DNA of 33,928 nucleotides from assembly GCA_016199525.1 (NCBI GenBank), contig JACQGL010000154.1, positions 1 to 33,928 of the forward strand, written 5' to 3'. Position numbers and translations under genes: made by a program. A model generated the notes under the pieces. It had not been told where the DNA came from. It did not search any database and saw only the letters and a program-made list of their open reading frames with translations. Position 1 is the stretch's first letter, and each line of letters opens with the position of its first letter. Shown here piece by piece: positions 24,813-33,928 of the stretch. Source of the DNA: Armatimonadota bacterium (lineage in GTDB: Bacteria; Armatimonadota; SYMT01; JACQGL01).

Positions 24813-26498
24813 CTACCCCTCTCGCCCCGTAACAGCGAGCCCCTGCCCGTTCCCGCTCACGGGGACGGCCTCCAGGCGCGCCTCGCGGTAGGCAATCATC
24901 GCCTCTACCAACCCCCGGAAGAGCGGGTGAGCACGGTTCGGCCGGCTCTTGAATTCAGGGTGGAACTGGCTGGCAATGAAGAATGGATGCACGCTCGACG
25001 GCAATTCGATCATCTCCACCAACACGTTGTCGGGCGAAGTACCGGAGAAGATCATGCCGTGGCCGTAGAGGATCTGGCGGTACTCGTTGTTCACCTCGTA
25101 GCGGTGGCGGTGGCGCTCGCCAACTTCGGTGACCCCATACAGGCGATGCGCCAGCGTCCCCTCACGGATCCGGCACGGGTAAGAGCCCAGACGCATCGTG
25201 CCGCCCTTCCAACGCACCGTCTCCTGGCTCGGCATTAGGTGGATGACGGGATGCGGTGTGGGGCGGATCGCCTCCTCATCGAATTCAGTGCTGTTCGCGT
25301 TCTGCAGCCCGCAAACGTGCCGGGCGAATTCCACCACCGCCATCTGGAGGCCCAGACAAAGGCCGAGATACGGAATGCGCTGCTCGCGTGCATAGCGAAT
25401 GGCGGCGATCTTCCCCTCCGCGCCGCGGCTGCCAAAGCCTCCCGTGACGATGATCCCGTCCACCCCCTCGAGCAGCGCGGGCGCCGTCGCCGGGGTGACT
25501 TCGGCGGCTTCCACCCAGCGGATGTTCACTCGCGCGTAGTTGGCGATGCCTCCGTGGCGCACCGCCTCCTGCACGGAGATATAGGCGTCCCCGTTTTCCG
25601 TGTACTTGCCCACAATCGCCAGGTCCACATTGTAGCGGGGGTTTTCGATGCGGCGCACCATCTCCTCCCACTGGGAGAGATCCGCGAGGCGGCTTTCCAG
25701 CCCCAGCCGGCGGATGACCAGGTTAGCAAAGCCCCCCGCCTCGAAGCGGAGCGGAATCTCGTAGATGTTCTGCGTATCCTGGGCATCGATGACGGCGTCC
25801 ACATCCACATCGCAGAACAGGGCGATCTTCTCTTTCATCTCGCGGGTGAGCGGCGCCTTGGACCGACACACGAGCACATCCGGCTGGATGCCCATCTCGC
25901 GCAGCGCCATCACGCTGTGCTGGGTGGGCTTCGTCTTCACCTCTCCCCAGGGGCTCACGGCGGGGACCAGGGTCACGTGCACGTAGAGGACGTGGCCCGG
26001 GCCCACGTCCTTGCGGAACTGCCGGATGGCTTCCAGGAACGGCTGGCCTTCGATGTCGCCCACGGTGCCGCCCACCTCGATGATGAGCACGTCCGGATTA
26101 CTCTCCACAGCCAGGGCGCGGATGCGGGATTTGATCTCGTTGGTGATGTGAGGGATCACCTGCACGGTTCCGCCCAGATACTCGCCCCGTCGCTCCTTCT
26201 CGATGACAGCGGCGTAAACCAGGCCGGTGGTGACGTTGGACATCCGCGTGAGGTTCACGTCCACGAACCGTTCGTAGTGGCCCAGGTCGAGGTCCGTTTC
26301 CGCGCGGTCGTCGGTGACAAACACCTCTCCGTGCTGGTAGGGGTTCATCGTGCCCGCGTCCACGTTCAGATAGGGGTCAATTTTCATCATTGAGACACTG
26401 AAGCCGCGGTTCCGGAGCAGCCGACCCAGGCTGGCGGTGGTAATTCCCTTGCCAATGGACGATACCACCCCACCGGTAACGAATACGTACCTGGTCAT
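24813..26498 (-). CDS. pyrG: CTP synthase
   Basis: 561 residues from ATG 26498, with GAGAGGAG about ten bases upstream; the ORF-track start at 26531 adds an unsupported leader. CTP synthase makes CTP from UTP, ATP and glutamine-derived ammonia. The amidoligase domain shows [20 protein letters not shown] (P-loop) and [20 protein letters not shown]; the class I glutaminase domain (from about residue 290) shows [20 protein letters not shown], the nucleophile in [15 protein letters not shown] and the His-Glu pair in [12 protein letters not shown]. Length and motifs are normal. Downstream is a 314-base gap; upstream is the MBL-fold gene on the same strand. Confidence 0.97.
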   Translation of the reverse strand: MTRYVFVTGGVVSSIGKGITTASLGRLLRNRGFSVSMMKIDPYLNVDAGTMNPYQHGEVFVTDDRAETDLDLGHYERFVDVNLTRMSNVTTGLVYAAVIEKERRGEYLGGTVQVIPHITNEIKSRIRALAVESNPDVLIIEVGGTVGDIEGQPFLEAIRQFRKDVGPGHVLYVHVTLVPAVSPWGEVKTKPTQHSVMALREMGIQPDVLVCRSKAPLTREMKEKIALFCDVDVDAVIDAQDTQNIYEIPLRFEAGGFANLVIRRLGLESRLADLSQWEEMVRRIENPRYNVDLAIVGKYTENGDAYISVQEAVRHGGIANYARVNIRWVEAAEVTPATAPALLEGVDGIIVTGGFGSRGAEGKIAAIRYAREQRIPYLGLCLGLQMAVVEFARHVCGLQNANSTEFDEEAIRPTPHPVIHLMPSQETVRWKGGTMRLGSYPCRIREGTLAHRLYGVTEVGERHRHRYEVNNEYRQILYGHGMIFSGTSPDNVLVEMIELPSSVHPFFIASQFHPEFKSRPNRAHPLFRGLVEAMIAYREARLEAVPVSGNGQGLAVTGREG

Positions 26499-26596
26499 TG
26501 CTGGACTCCTCTCCGGATGAAGCGCAGGCATCCCATACCCATACGGGACCGTAAGGTCGGGCCGTATGGCTTGCCTGCACGCCGCACTCTTCCCGC

Positions 26597-26616
26597 GTCC
26601 CGAAAGCCTTCGGGGC
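26597..26616. repeat. Palindromic element GTCCCGAAAGCCTTCGGGGC
   Basis: A near-perfect inverted repeat in the gap between the MBL-fold gene and pyrG; same family as 8606 and 27664. Here it lies outside coding sequence. Confidence 0.7.
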
Positions 26617-26636
26617 GCTCCAGGAAGCCTCCCCCG

Positions 26637-27581
26637 TTACTTTAGCCCCGCCGGCTTCAACACGTGGACCACCGGCCGCGTGTTGTTCAAAGTGGAGCGG
26701 TAAACGGTCTCTGTGTCTTGATTCAGAGACTTCACATCCGCAAACTGAACCGTGAACGACTCCACGGGCTGGAGCACCCTCGCCAGATCCGGGGCCGTGC
26801 CGCCGGTTCGGTAGTGCATTGGAATCACCAGGCGTGGGTTCAGCTGTTCCACCACCTGGCGCGCTTCCGCGGGGCCGATGGTGAACGTCCCCCCCACGGG
26901 TACCAGGAGGACGTCTACCCGCCCGATGGCCGCCACCTGCTCCGGCGTCAGGATATGGCCCAGATCGCCCAGGTGGACGAGCCGCGTTCCGTCCATAGCC
27001 ACGATGAACACCGTGTTCGGACCTCTCTCCGCGCCCTGCCTCGTATCGTGATAGGTGCTCACGTGGGAGATGGTCACCTTCCCACGCCGGGCGACGGCTG
27101 ATCCAGCGTCGAGCACGGTAAGTGTCTGGCCCGGAAACGCCCGGACCGCGGCGCGGTAGTTGTGGTCGCGGTGGTCGTGGCTGATGGTCACGAACTGCGC
27201 CTGCAGGTCCAGCGGTGCGTAGCCAGTAAACCGGTGGTCGTAGGGATCGGTAACCGCGCTCACCCTATCGTTCCCGCTGCCGGCGGTGATCAAGAAGCAG
27301 GCGTGCCCCCAGTACTGGATACTGAACAGGGGCGCTTCGTCCCGTGGGGCGCCGGGGGAAGGACCCGCCGGCAGATTGGCTGCCGTAGCCCCATCCGCAC
27401 CTGCGGGTGGCCGGTTAGCCACTGCTCCCGCGCCACCGGTGGAGGTGCCGGGCCCTGTCTCTGGAGCAGCGGCGGGGCTCGCGGGCCGCCGCGCGAGCGA
27501 CTGGAGCACGATCGCCAGCACGACGACTACCAGGGCCACCACCCCCGCCGCAATGGCAATTGGTTTAGTTCGTTCGGACAT
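26637..27581 (-). CDS. Membrane-anchored MBL-fold hydrolase, UlaG-like
   Basis: 314 residues from ATG 27581, with GAGGAAG upstream. One membrane helix (IAIAAGVVALVVVVLAIVLQ) is followed by a Pro/Ala/Gly-rich linker (to about 85) and a metallo-beta-lactamase-fold domain: FSIQYWGHACFLITAGSG, FVTISHDHRDHNY (the HxHxDH metal motif), STYHDTRQGAERGPNTVF, VHLGDLGHILTP (Asp ligand) and LVIPMHYRTGG (last His). This is the UlaG-like/L-ascorbate-6-phosphate lactonase or cyclase-like group. It should act outside the membrane, tethered by the linker. Substrate unknown. Confidence 0.9.
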   Translation of the reverse strand: MSERTKPIAIAAGVVALVVVVLAIVLQSLARRPASPAAAPETGPGTSTGGAGAVANRPPAGADGATAANLPAGPSPGAPRDEAPLFSIQYWGHACFLITAGSGNDRVSAVTDPYDHRFTGYAPLDLQAQFVTISHDHRDHNYRAAVRAFPGQTLTVLDAGSAVARRGKVTISHVSTYHDTRQGAERGPNTVFIVAMDGTRLVHLGDLGHILTPEQVAAIGRVDVLLVPVGGTFTIGPAEARQVVEQLNPRLVIPMHYRTGGTAPDLARVLQPVESFTVQFADVKSLNQDTETVYRSTLNNTRPVVHVLKPAGLK

Positions 27582-27641
27582 CGGTCTTCCTCTCGCTCTT
27601 CGGCGTCCGGTTTGGGCCCCGCAACCATCTCTCGCCCGCCG

Positions 27642-28502
27642 CTATCCGCCCGCGCGCCCCGCAGTCCCGAAAGCTTTCGGGACGCCAGGACGCCGCACTT
27701 GACGGGCTGCTTCCCATTCCTCCACCAGGGGCGGCAAGCCGGCGAGGGAGGGCAGAACCACGTCCGGCTGGCACTCCTCCGGAAGGCCGGGCACCTCCTC
27801 CGCCCTCGTCACCCCGGTTAGGACCAGGGCGGTGCGCATGCCCAGTCGTTTGGCGCCCAGGATGTCGGTCTCAGCACGGTCCCCCACCATCAATGCCTCC
27901 TCCGGCGCCGCGCCCGTTACGCTCAGGATGAGCCGCCAGGGGTGGGTCTCCGGCTTGCCAACCGTCACCGGTTCCACACCCGTGGCGCAGGCCAGCGCGG
28001 CGACCATCGCGCCGCCGCCGGGGATTTCGCGCCCCCCCTCGATCGGGTAAGTTGCATCGCGGTTGGTGGCGATGAACGCCGCCCCACCGCGCACCTGGTC
28101 GTAGGCCCGTGCCAGCCGCGCGTAGGTGAGCTTGCGGTCGAGCCCCACGACCACGTAGTCCGCCTGCTCCTCCGTATCGTCGGGGAGGACCCGCAGCCCC
28201 GCGAGCGCCAGCTCCTCCGCCATACCCTCCTCGCCGATGGTGTAGACCGTTCGCCCGGCGGCCCCGCGCTCGCTCAGGTAGCAACCGGTGACGTGGGAGG
28301 AGGTCACCACCTGGTCCGGCCGCGCGGGTATGCCCATGCGCGCCAGTTTCTGCGCGTAGTGGCGCCGCGAACGGGTGGAATTGTTGGTGAGAAAGAAGAG
28401 CGAGTAGCTGCGCTGGGAGAGGAGGTTCAGGGAGGGGACGGCTCCGGGGACGGGCGTTTCTCCCCGGTAGACGACGCCGTCCAGATCAAGAACAATGACC
28501 AA
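27642..28502 (-). CDS. HAD-IIA family sugar/nucleotide phosphatase (NagD/PGP type)
   Basis: 286 residues. I choose TTG 28502 as start because AAGGAG lies six bases upstream and the protein then begins LVIVLDLDGVVYRGETPVP; the ORF-track version (to 29855) is read-through antisense of nuoN. HAD motifs: DLDGVVY (Asp nucleophile and acid), LFFLTNNSTRSRRHYA, VTVGKPETHPW (Lys) and MVGDRAETDILGAKR. The C2a cap is the IIA type, as in NagD, AraL and phosphoglycolate phosphatases. The last residues (RRPGVPKAFGTAGRAGG) fall on a palindromic element at 27664-27683 and are not conserved. It sits between nuoN and the MBL-fold gene on the same strand. Confidence 0.9.
   Translation of the reverse strand: MVIVLDLDGVVYRGETPVPGAVPSLNLLSQRSYSLFFLTNNSTRSRRHYAQKLARMGIPARPDQVVTSSHVTGCYLSERGAAGRTVYTIGEEGMAEELALAGLRVLPDDTEEQADYVVVGLDRKLTYARLARAYDQVRGGAAFIATNRDATYPIEGGREIPGGGAMVAALACATGVEPVTVGKPETHPWRLILSVTGAAPEEALMVGDRAETDILGAKRLGMRTALVLTGVTRAEEVPGLPEECQPDVVLPSLAGLPPLVEEWEAARQVRRPGVPKAFGTAGRAGG
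27664..27683. repeat. Perfect 20-bp palindrome forming the 3' end of the HAD gene
   Basis: GTCCCGAAAGCTTTCGGGAC is fully self-complementary and encodes PKAFGT in the last residues of the HAD protein, the same peptide that the copy at 8606 encodes in the DUF4173 protein. Confidence 0.8.
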
Positions 28503-28636
28503 ATGCCGCTCCTTGCAGGGGGAATTTTGAATATGATAACCCGCCGTGGCGGGGGCGTCAAGGGAACGCAGGGCTTGCTTGCCGGAAACCGGAGCACGCG
28601 GAGGGCGGGTCTGGATGCCGCCGTCCGCATTCGGCA

Positions 28637-30154
28637 TCAACGCAGCGCCATTCCCCCCAGCTCCACCAGACCCTCGGCGATCTGCTGCGCGGCCTGAAGG
28701 ATGCCTGCGGGAATGAGGCCCAGGAGGATGGTGCCCAGCGCGGCCAGGGCCAGCCCGGTGCCCAGGTGCGGCCCGGCGCTGGCCTGGGGCGCTTGCTCGC
28801 CCTCGACGGCAGGCCGCATATACATCACCGTCACCACGCGGATGTAGTAGTAGAAGGAGACGACGCTGGTGAGCGCCAGAGTGATGACGAGCCACCACAT
28901 GCCCACCAGGGGCGATAGGGCGGCGCGGATGAGATAGAGCTTGGCAAAGAAGCCCGCCGTGGGCGGCATGCCGGCCAGGGAGAGCATGAAGAGCGCCATC
29001 AACGCTCCCAGCCAGGGATAGCGGAAGCCAAGTCCGGCGTACTCCTCGATGTTCAACAGCTCCTCGCCGCGCCGACGCAGGGCCAGCACCACCGCGAACG
29101 CGCCCAGGTTCATAAACGTGTAGGCCAGTGTGTAGAAGAGGACTGCGGAAACTCCTTCTGCGGGCGCTGCCGGGTTCCGAAGCACCGCCACCACGCCCAC
29201 CAGGATATAACCCGCGTGCGCGATGCTGGAGTACGCCAGGAGCCGCTTGATGTTCGTCTGCAGCACTGCGGCGGTATTCCCCACGACCATCGTGAGCATA
29301 GCGATGCTGGCGACAACGGCCCCGACCTGGTGGCGCAGATCCGCGCCCGGAAATGCCAGCGCGAACACCCGCACGAACGCCGCGAATCCAGCGGCCTTGG
29401 CCACCACGGACATAAAGGCCGTAGCGGAAGTGGGGGCGCCCTCGTAGACGTCCGGCGTCCAGATGTGGAATGGCACCACCGCCACCTTGAAGCCGAAGCC
29501 GACGAGCAGCAGCCCGATGCCGGTCAGCAGGAGCTGGTTGGCGGCGGCACCCTGTCCGGCACCGGCTGCCCTCGCAATCGCGTGTAGATCCAGGCTGCCT
29601 GCATACCCATACACCAGGGCCATCCCGTAGAGGAAGAACGCAGACGCGAAGGCGCCGAGCAGGAAGTACTTGAGCGCCGCCTCCTGTGATTCCCGTCGCT
29701 CTCGCTGGTAGCCCGCCAGGATGTAGAGCGAGATACTGAGGATCTCCAGCCCGAGGAAGACGACGATCAGGTGCCCCGCTGCGGCCATAACCATCCCGCC
29801 GAAGGCAGTGAACAGCACCAGCGCGTGGTACTCTCCGTGCGCGCTGCCATCCCACTCCAGGTAGTCCGTGGAAAGCAGCAGGCTAATGCCCGCGCCCACG
29901 AGCAGCACCAGGTTGAAGAAGGCGGTGTAACCGTCCGGAACGATCATGCCTCCGAGCACTGGGGTTACCTGCCCCCGGGGCCAGAAGCGCGCCTGGAGGG
30001 CGCCCGCGCCGATCAGCCCCAGCAGCGCCAGGTTTGCCAGCTGCCGCTTGGAGATCCTCGGCCAGATGGCGTCTATCAGGAGGATGATCAATCCGAGCGC
30101 CGCCACCACCAGGTGCGGGCTGATATTCCAGATATCGCGGGGGGTGATCTGCAT
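28637..30154 (-). CDS. nuoN: NADH-quinone oxidoreductase subunit N
   Basis: 505 residues; about fourteen membrane helices. NuoN is one of the three antiporter-like proton-pumping subunits of complex I. Diagnostic segments: LVVFLGLEILSISLYILAGY (conserved Glu), LKYFLLGAFASAFFLYGMAL, KVAVVPFHIWTPDVYEGAPT, NIKRLLAYSSIAHAGYILVG and LSLAGMPPTAGFFAKLYL. It is last in the nuoL-M-N order on the minus strand, 174 bases after nuoM, with no clear ribosome-binding site before ATG 30154. The gene ends 134 bases before the HAD start. Confidence 0.97.
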   Translation of the reverse strand: MQITPRDIWNISPHLVVAALGLIILLIDAIWPRISKRQLANLALLGLIGAGALQARFWPRGQVTPVLGGMIVPDGYTAFFNLVLLVGAGISLLLSTDYLEWDGSAHGEYHALVLFTAFGGMVMAAAGHLIVVFLGLEILSISLYILAGYQRERRESQEAALKYFLLGAFASAFFLYGMALVYGYAGSLDLHAIARAAGAGQGAAANQLLLTGIGLLLVGFGFKVAVVPFHIWTPDVYEGAPTSATAFMSVVAKAAGFAAFVRVFALAFPGADLRHQVGAVVASIAMLTMVVGNTAAVLQTNIKRLLAYSSIAHAGYILVGVVAVLRNPAAPAEGVSAVLFYTLAYTFMNLGAFAVVLALRRRGEELLNIEEYAGLGFRYPWLGALMALFMLSLAGMPPTAGFFAKLYLIRAALSPLVGMWWLVITLALTSVVSFYYYIRVVTVMYMRPAVEGEQAPQASAGPHLGTGLALAALGTILLGLIPAGILQAAQQIAEGLVELGGMALR

Positions 30155-30205
30155 AACCGTGATCTACTTACGTCTTCACCGCAGAAAGGCAGTGGAGAAG
30201 AGCAA

Positions 30206-30362
30206 CCGCCGATGCACGCCGATGAATGCAGATAAGAGCAAACGGGACAGATCCGGCGGGAGACAGCCGCCGCTGCCTTCCGCCAGTGTGGGTATGGCTT
30301 CGTGTCGTGTTCTCATCCTGTGCCCGTATCAGCGTTCATCCGCGTTCATCTGCGGGTCCACA
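30206..30362. repeat. Inverted pair of GATGAA-rich repeats between nuoN and nuoM
   Basis: GCCGATGCACGCCGATGAAT (30207 on) and, inverted at 30331-30358, AGCGTTCATCCGCGTTCATC are copies of a common intergenic repeat. The second copy supplies the last codons of nuoM (DPQMNADER) and its stop. The pair could fold into a long imperfect hairpin between the two genes. Confidence 0.65.
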
Positions 30363-32059
30363 TCCGTCTCATCCCCGGCCGTCTCCGCGGCAAGCGAAGA
30401 CGCTTCTCGCATCGGTCGGCGCGGCAGCTTCTGGGCCACGATAGCCCTCGTGCCGGACCCCGGCAGCGCCCCGTGCGGCCCGGGGCCCCCAGGCGACGGC
30501 AGAGCGGGCGGGAACTGGCGGATCTTTGCCTGCTGCACCGGCAGCACCACGTTATCAGCCACTGCCTGATCGAACAGCCGCAGGAGGGCGTTCGGGTAGA
30601 TCCCGATCCAGAACATCAGTACGACGAGAGGAACGAGGGTCCACAGCTCCCGCCAGTTCAGATCGCGAAGCTTCTGGTTGGCGGGGTTGTCCAGGGGCCC
30701 CTGCATCACCCGCTGGTACATCCAGAGCATGTAAACCGCGCCCAGAACCACGCCGCTGGCGGCAGCGACGGTGATCCACGGCCCCGCCATCCAGGAACCC
30801 AGCAGGATCATGAACTCGCCGATGAACCCTGCCAGGCCCGGCAGACCGATGGACGACAGGGTGGTGATCAGGAACAGGGCCCCGAAGACGGGAATCACCT
30901 TCCACAACCCGCCGAAGGCGGCGATCTCGCGCGTGTGCCGCCGCTCGTAAAGCATTCCCACAATCAGGAACAGTGCCCCGGTTGCCAGCCCGTGGTTGAT
31001 CGACTGGAGCATGCTGCCCAGGACGCCCGTATTGATCAGGTTCTGATCCGCGGCGGCCACCCGCATGAAGGCGAACATCCCCAGCATGCAGAAGCCGAGA
31101 TGGCTCACGGACGAGTAGGCTACCAGCTTCTTCACATCCTCCTGGGCAAACGCCACCACCGCGCCGTAGATGATGCCGATGACCGACAGGATGATGATCC
31201 ACGGCGCGGCCCAGAGGGCGGCTTCGGGGAACAGCGGTAGGCAGAAGCGCAGGAACCCGTAGGTGCCCATCTTGAGGAGCACGCCCGCCAGGATGACGCT
31301 GCCCGCAGTGGGCGCCTCCACGTGCGCGTCCGGCAGCCAGGTGTGGAACGGCCACATCGGCACCTTGATCGCGAACGCCAGGGCGAAGGCGAGGAACATC
31401 CAACGCTTCACCTCGGGGGCGATGCTGCCCAGCACGAAGTTCTCCGGCGCCAGGATATACTGCAGGTCGAAACTGCCGGTGGCGGCGGCCGGGCCGGTGC
31501 GCGTGTAAAGATAAAGGGCGACGATCGCTACCAGCATCAGCAGGCTGCCAACCAGGGTGTAAAGGACGAACTTGATCGTTGCGTAGATGCGGTTTGCTCC
31601 GCCCCAGACACCGATGAGCAGGTACATCGGCACGAGCATCGCCTCCCAGAACACGTAGAACAGCACCAGATCCAGGGCGGCGAACACCCCGAGCATCCCG
31701 GTCTCCAGCACCAGGAGTGCGATGTAGTACTCCTTCACTCGCTCGGTAACGGCGGACCACGAGGAGAGGATGGCGAGAGCGCTCAGCAGCGTGGTGAGCA
31801 GGATCAATGCCAGGCTGATGCCGTCCACGCCCACCTTATACTGAACGCCAAACTGCGGGATCCAGGCGACGTTCTCCACCAGCTGGAAGCGGGCGTCGTC
31901 CAGCGTATCGAACGATCCCAGCAGCCCCAGCGACAAGAGGAAGGTGATGCCGGAGACGAGTAGCGCCCCCCATCGCATCACCCCTTCGCTCCCGCGAGGG
32001 ATCAGCAGCAGTCCGATCGCCCCCAGCAGCGGCAGAAAGATGACAAGGCTAAGAGACAT
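30329..32059 (-). CDS. nuoM: NADH-quinone oxidoreductase subunit M
   Basis: 576 residues from ATG 32059. Antiporter-like subunit of complex I: YVFWEAMLVPMYLLIGVWGG (conserved Glu), KVPMWPFHTWLPDAHVEAPT (conserved Lys and loop), EDVKKLVAYSSVSHLGFCML and LSSIGLPGLAGFIGEFMIL. The conserved protein ends near NALLRLFDQAVAD; about 70 further residues (PSPGGPGPHGALPGSGTRAI to NADER) are low-complexity and partly repeat-encoded, which is longer than usual for NuoM. It lies 26 bases after nuoL. Confidence 0.96.
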   Translation of the reverse strand: MSLSLVIFLPLLGAIGLLLIPRGSEGVMRWGALLVSGITFLLSLGLLGSFDTLDDARFQLVENVAWIPQFGVQYKVGVDGISLALILLTTLLSALAILSSWSAVTERVKEYYIALLVLETGMLGVFAALDLVLFYVFWEAMLVPMYLLIGVWGGANRIYATIKFVLYTLVGSLLMLVAIVALYLYTRTGPAAATGSFDLQYILAPENFVLGSIAPEVKRWMFLAFALAFAIKVPMWPFHTWLPDAHVEAPTAGSVILAGVLLKMGTYGFLRFCLPLFPEAALWAAPWIIILSVIGIIYGAVVAFAQEDVKKLVAYSSVSHLGFCMLGMFAFMRVAAADQNLINTGVLGSMLQSINHGLATGALFLIVGMLYERRHTREIAAFGGLWKVIPVFGALFLITTLSSIGLPGLAGFIGEFMILLGSWMAGPWITVAAASGVVLGAVYMLWMYQRVMQGPLDNPANQKLRDLNWRELWTLVPLVVLMFWIGIYPNALLRLFDQAVADNVVLPVQQAKIRQFPPALPSPGGPGPHGALPGSGTRAIVAQKLPRRPMREASSLAAETAGDETDVDPQMNADER

Positions 32060-32085
32060 CCCCAATTGTCTTGCTTATCGTAGGA

Positions 32086-33928
32086 TCACGGCGCCCCCGC
32101 CGGCCGCGCCTGTATCAGCCACAGCAAGCAGCCGATCACAAACGCCGCACCCGCCAGCACCGTGAGGGCATAGCTGCGCACGTAGCCGGTCTGCAGCCAG
32201 CGAAACGCATCCCCAAAGAAGTTGACCACTCGCCCGGTGAAGTTCACCAGACCGTCGATCACCAGCACATCAATCAGGTGCCACACCGCCACGCAGGCCG
32301 CCGCGCCGCCCACCACGAACACGCGGTGCAGGAGCCAGTCGTAGTAGAAGCGGTTTTCCAACAGCCGCACCCACCCGGCCTTTTCCGGCCACCCGCGCGT
32401 GTACCATCCGGCGGTGTGCCCCAACACCCCCAGACCGCCGCCTGCCAGGAAGGCGATGAAGGAGAGCCCCGCCATCGACCAGGGACCGATCGGGCCGTGG
32501 GTGGCGGAGGCCGCTTCATGCTCCGCCTCACCCAGCGCCGGCAGCGCGGGGTGGAGGAACTGCTCCAGCCGGAACCCGCCGCCCGGCAAGAAGCCCACCA
32601 CCAGCCAGCCACCCACCAGGGACAGGGCCGCCAGCGCCACGAGCGGCCAGTTCATTACCGGCGTTTCCCGGTGGATGTGGACGTGCGGGCCCACGCGGCG
32701 CTCGCCCGCGAAGACTCCCAGGAAGAACCGCGTCATATAAAAGGCGGTAATGGCGGCCACGAACAGCGCCAGCCAGCCGATGCCCGGATAGCCGTGCGTG
32801 AACGCGCCCTCGATGATCTGGTCCTTGCTATAGAAACCAGACAGGCCCGGTAGCCCCGAGATTGCCAGCCAGCCGATCAGCGCGGTGGCGGCGGTCACGG
32901 GCAGGGCGCGGCTCAAACCGCCCATCTTGCGGATATCCAGCTCGCCGTGCAGGGCGTGCAGCACCGCCCCCGCGGACAGGAAGAGGAGCGCCTTGAAGAA
33001 AGCGTGCGTGACTAGGTGCGCGATTCCCGCCGCATACGCTCCCACGCCCACACCGATAAACATGAAGCCCAGCTGGGAGATAGTGGAATAGGCCAGGATG
33101 CGCTTGATATCATACTGAACGATGGCCACCAGGGCGGCAAACAGCGCTGTCACCACCCCTACGGTGGCGATGATCGCCTGCGTGCCCGGGGCCAAGTCGA
33201 ACAACGGCGCCGAGCGGGCGACCATGTAGACGCCGGCGGTAACCATGGTAGCGGCGTGGATCAACGCGGACACCGGCGTGGGGCCTTCCATCGCATCCGG
33301 TAGCCAGAGGTAAAGCGGCAGCTGGGCGCTCTTACCCGTAGCGCCGATGAACAGGAGCAGCGTGATAACCCCGATGCCCAGGGGCGCGGCGTGCCGCACC
33401 TTTTCCAGCGTCTCCGGCTGGAACAGCTCGCTGAAGGTAAGCGTCCCTGCCGCCCCGGCCAGGGCGATCATGCCGACCAGGAAGCCCCAGTCGCCCACGC
33501 GGTTCACCAGGAACGCCTTCTTGCCCGCCTGCGCCGGGGCGTGCCGATCGAACCAGAACCCGATTAGCAGGTAGGAGCAGAGCCCGACCCCCTCCCAGCC
33601 GATGAACATCACCAGATAGTTGTTCGCCAGCACCAGCAGCAGCATGGCGAACATAAACAGATTCAGGTAGGTGAAGTAGCGCGCGTAGCGCTCCTCTTCC
33701 GCCATGTAGCCCACGGAGTAGAGATGGATGAGGGCTCCCACGCCGGTAACCACCAGGCCCATCACCAGGGATAGGGCATCCACCCGCGTGCCCAGGGGGA
33801 CGTGGAGGGGCGCCCAGGCGAGGTTGTCGGCGCTCCCCAGCCAGTCGTAGAGGACGAAGTCACGATACGGCTGGCCCGCAAGCAGAGCTGCACGGCTGAA
33901 GAAGAGTGCCAGCGCCGCGGCAAACGCC
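32086..33928 (-). CDS. nuoL: NADH-quinone oxidoreductase subunit L (5' partial)
   Basis: The frame is open to the window edge (AFAAALALFFSRAALLAGQP... VPLGTRVDALSLVMGLVVTG), so the first helix and start lie outside. The 'start' at 33783 in the ORF track is an internal GTG (VDALS). NuoL features: GVGALIHLYSVGYM, MFIGWEGVGLCSYLLIGFWF, GKSAQLPLYLWLPDAMEGPT, DIKRILAYSTISQLGFMFIG and LSGFYSKDQIIEGAF. The long lateral helix and last membrane anchor (LTVLAGAAFVIGCLLWLIQA) are present at the C-terminus. The rest of the nuo operon is expected to the right of this window. Confidence 0.97.
   Translation of the reverse strand, partial: AFAAALALFFSRAALLAGQPYRDFVLYDWLGSADNLAWAPLHVPLGTRVDALSLVMGLVVTGVGALIHLYSVGYMAEEERYARYFTYLNLFMFAMLLLVLANNYLVMFIGWEGVGLCSYLLIGFWFDRHAPAQAGKKAFLVNRVGDWGFLVGMIALAGAAGTLTFSELFQPETLEKVRHAAPLGIGVITLLLFIGATGKSAQLPLYLWLPDAMEGPTPVSALIHAATMVTAGVYMVARSAPLFDLAPGTQAIIATVGVVTALFAALVAIVQYDIKRILAYSTISQLGFMFIGVGVGAYAAGIAHLVTHAFFKALLFLSAGAVLHALHGELDIRKMGGLSRALPVTAATALIGWLAISGLPGLSGFYSKDQIIEGAFTHGYPGIGWLALFVAAITAFYMTRFFLGVFAGERRVGPHVHIHRETPVMNWPLVALAALSLVGGWLVVGFLPGGGFRLEQFLHPALPALGEAEHEAASATHGPIGPWSMAGLSFIAFLAGGGLGVLGHTAGWYTRGWPEKAGWVRLLENRFYYDWLLHRVFVVGGAAACVAVWHLIDVLVIDGLVNFTGRVVNFFGDAFRWLQTGYVRSYALTVLAGAAFVIGCLLWLIQARPAGAP

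Noticed and set aside
25239-26393. A 384-residue + strand ORF
   Set aside because: It is entirely antisense to pyrG and rich in His/Asp/Val in the way of GC-rich shadow frames.
27642-29855. The 737-residue minus-strand ORF
   Set aside because: Its first 450 residues are antisense/out-of-frame shadow of nuoN; the HAD gene starts at TTG 28502 with an RBS.

Overview
The window is high-GC bacterial DNA. The best taxonomic clue is the prepilin-like DUF1559 protein at 16974, whose N-terminus (AFSLVEVLVVIAIIAILAAI, then LFPVFAQVRAKARQ) is the form I associate with Armatimonadota. The xylose-isomerase-like and ceramidase-like enzymes fit that, but the assignment is an inference.

Region 1 (1-6607, + strand) is the notable part: a compact redox operon in which four genes are interrupted by an in-frame UGA exactly at a redox-active position. 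They are an exported TlpA-like thioredoxin (UxxC), a radical SAM enzyme with a Cys-Sec pair in its C-terminal region, an exported HEAT-repeat/peroxiredoxin fusion (DW-UPVC), and a small glutaredoxin (UxxC). Each UGA is followed by a short hairpin of the size and spacing expected of a bacterial SECIS element, and in each case the protein family resumes in the same frame after the UGA. I read these as selenoproteins. Interleaved with them are a partial YyaL/DUF255 protein with a DsbD-alpha-like C-terminal domain, a DUF547 protein and a SAM methyltransferase. Standard annotation would split or truncate all four selenoproteins. The ORF track does so.

Region 2 (6608-7932) is a scar. It holds a fragment of a second copy of the radical SAM gene, abutting a truncated tyrosine recombinase on the opposite strand, then a tRNA-Met(CAU) gene with a promoter, and a hairpin that repeats 18 of 19 bases of the tRNA anticodon arm. 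It looks like a decayed integration event at a tRNA gene beside the selenoprotein operon.

Region 3 (7933-28502) is ordinary chromosomal content in small, mixed-strand units: a DUF4173 membrane protein, lipB, a neutral ceramidase-family protein, a GNAT, rplY (L25), an M42 peptidase, DUF488, an L,D-transpeptidase, the prepilin-like protein, dinG, dciA, an esterase, a xylose isomerase homologue, pyrG, a membrane-anchored metallo-beta-lactamase-fold protein and a HAD-IIA phosphatase. Short palindromic elements (TCCCGAA...TTCGGGA type) are scattered through it and in several places have become part of coding sequence. A single CRISPR-like repeat lies between the GNAT and rplY.

Region 4 (28637-33928, - strand) is the distal end of a complex I operon, nuoL-nuoM-nuoN, with nuoL running off the window edge.
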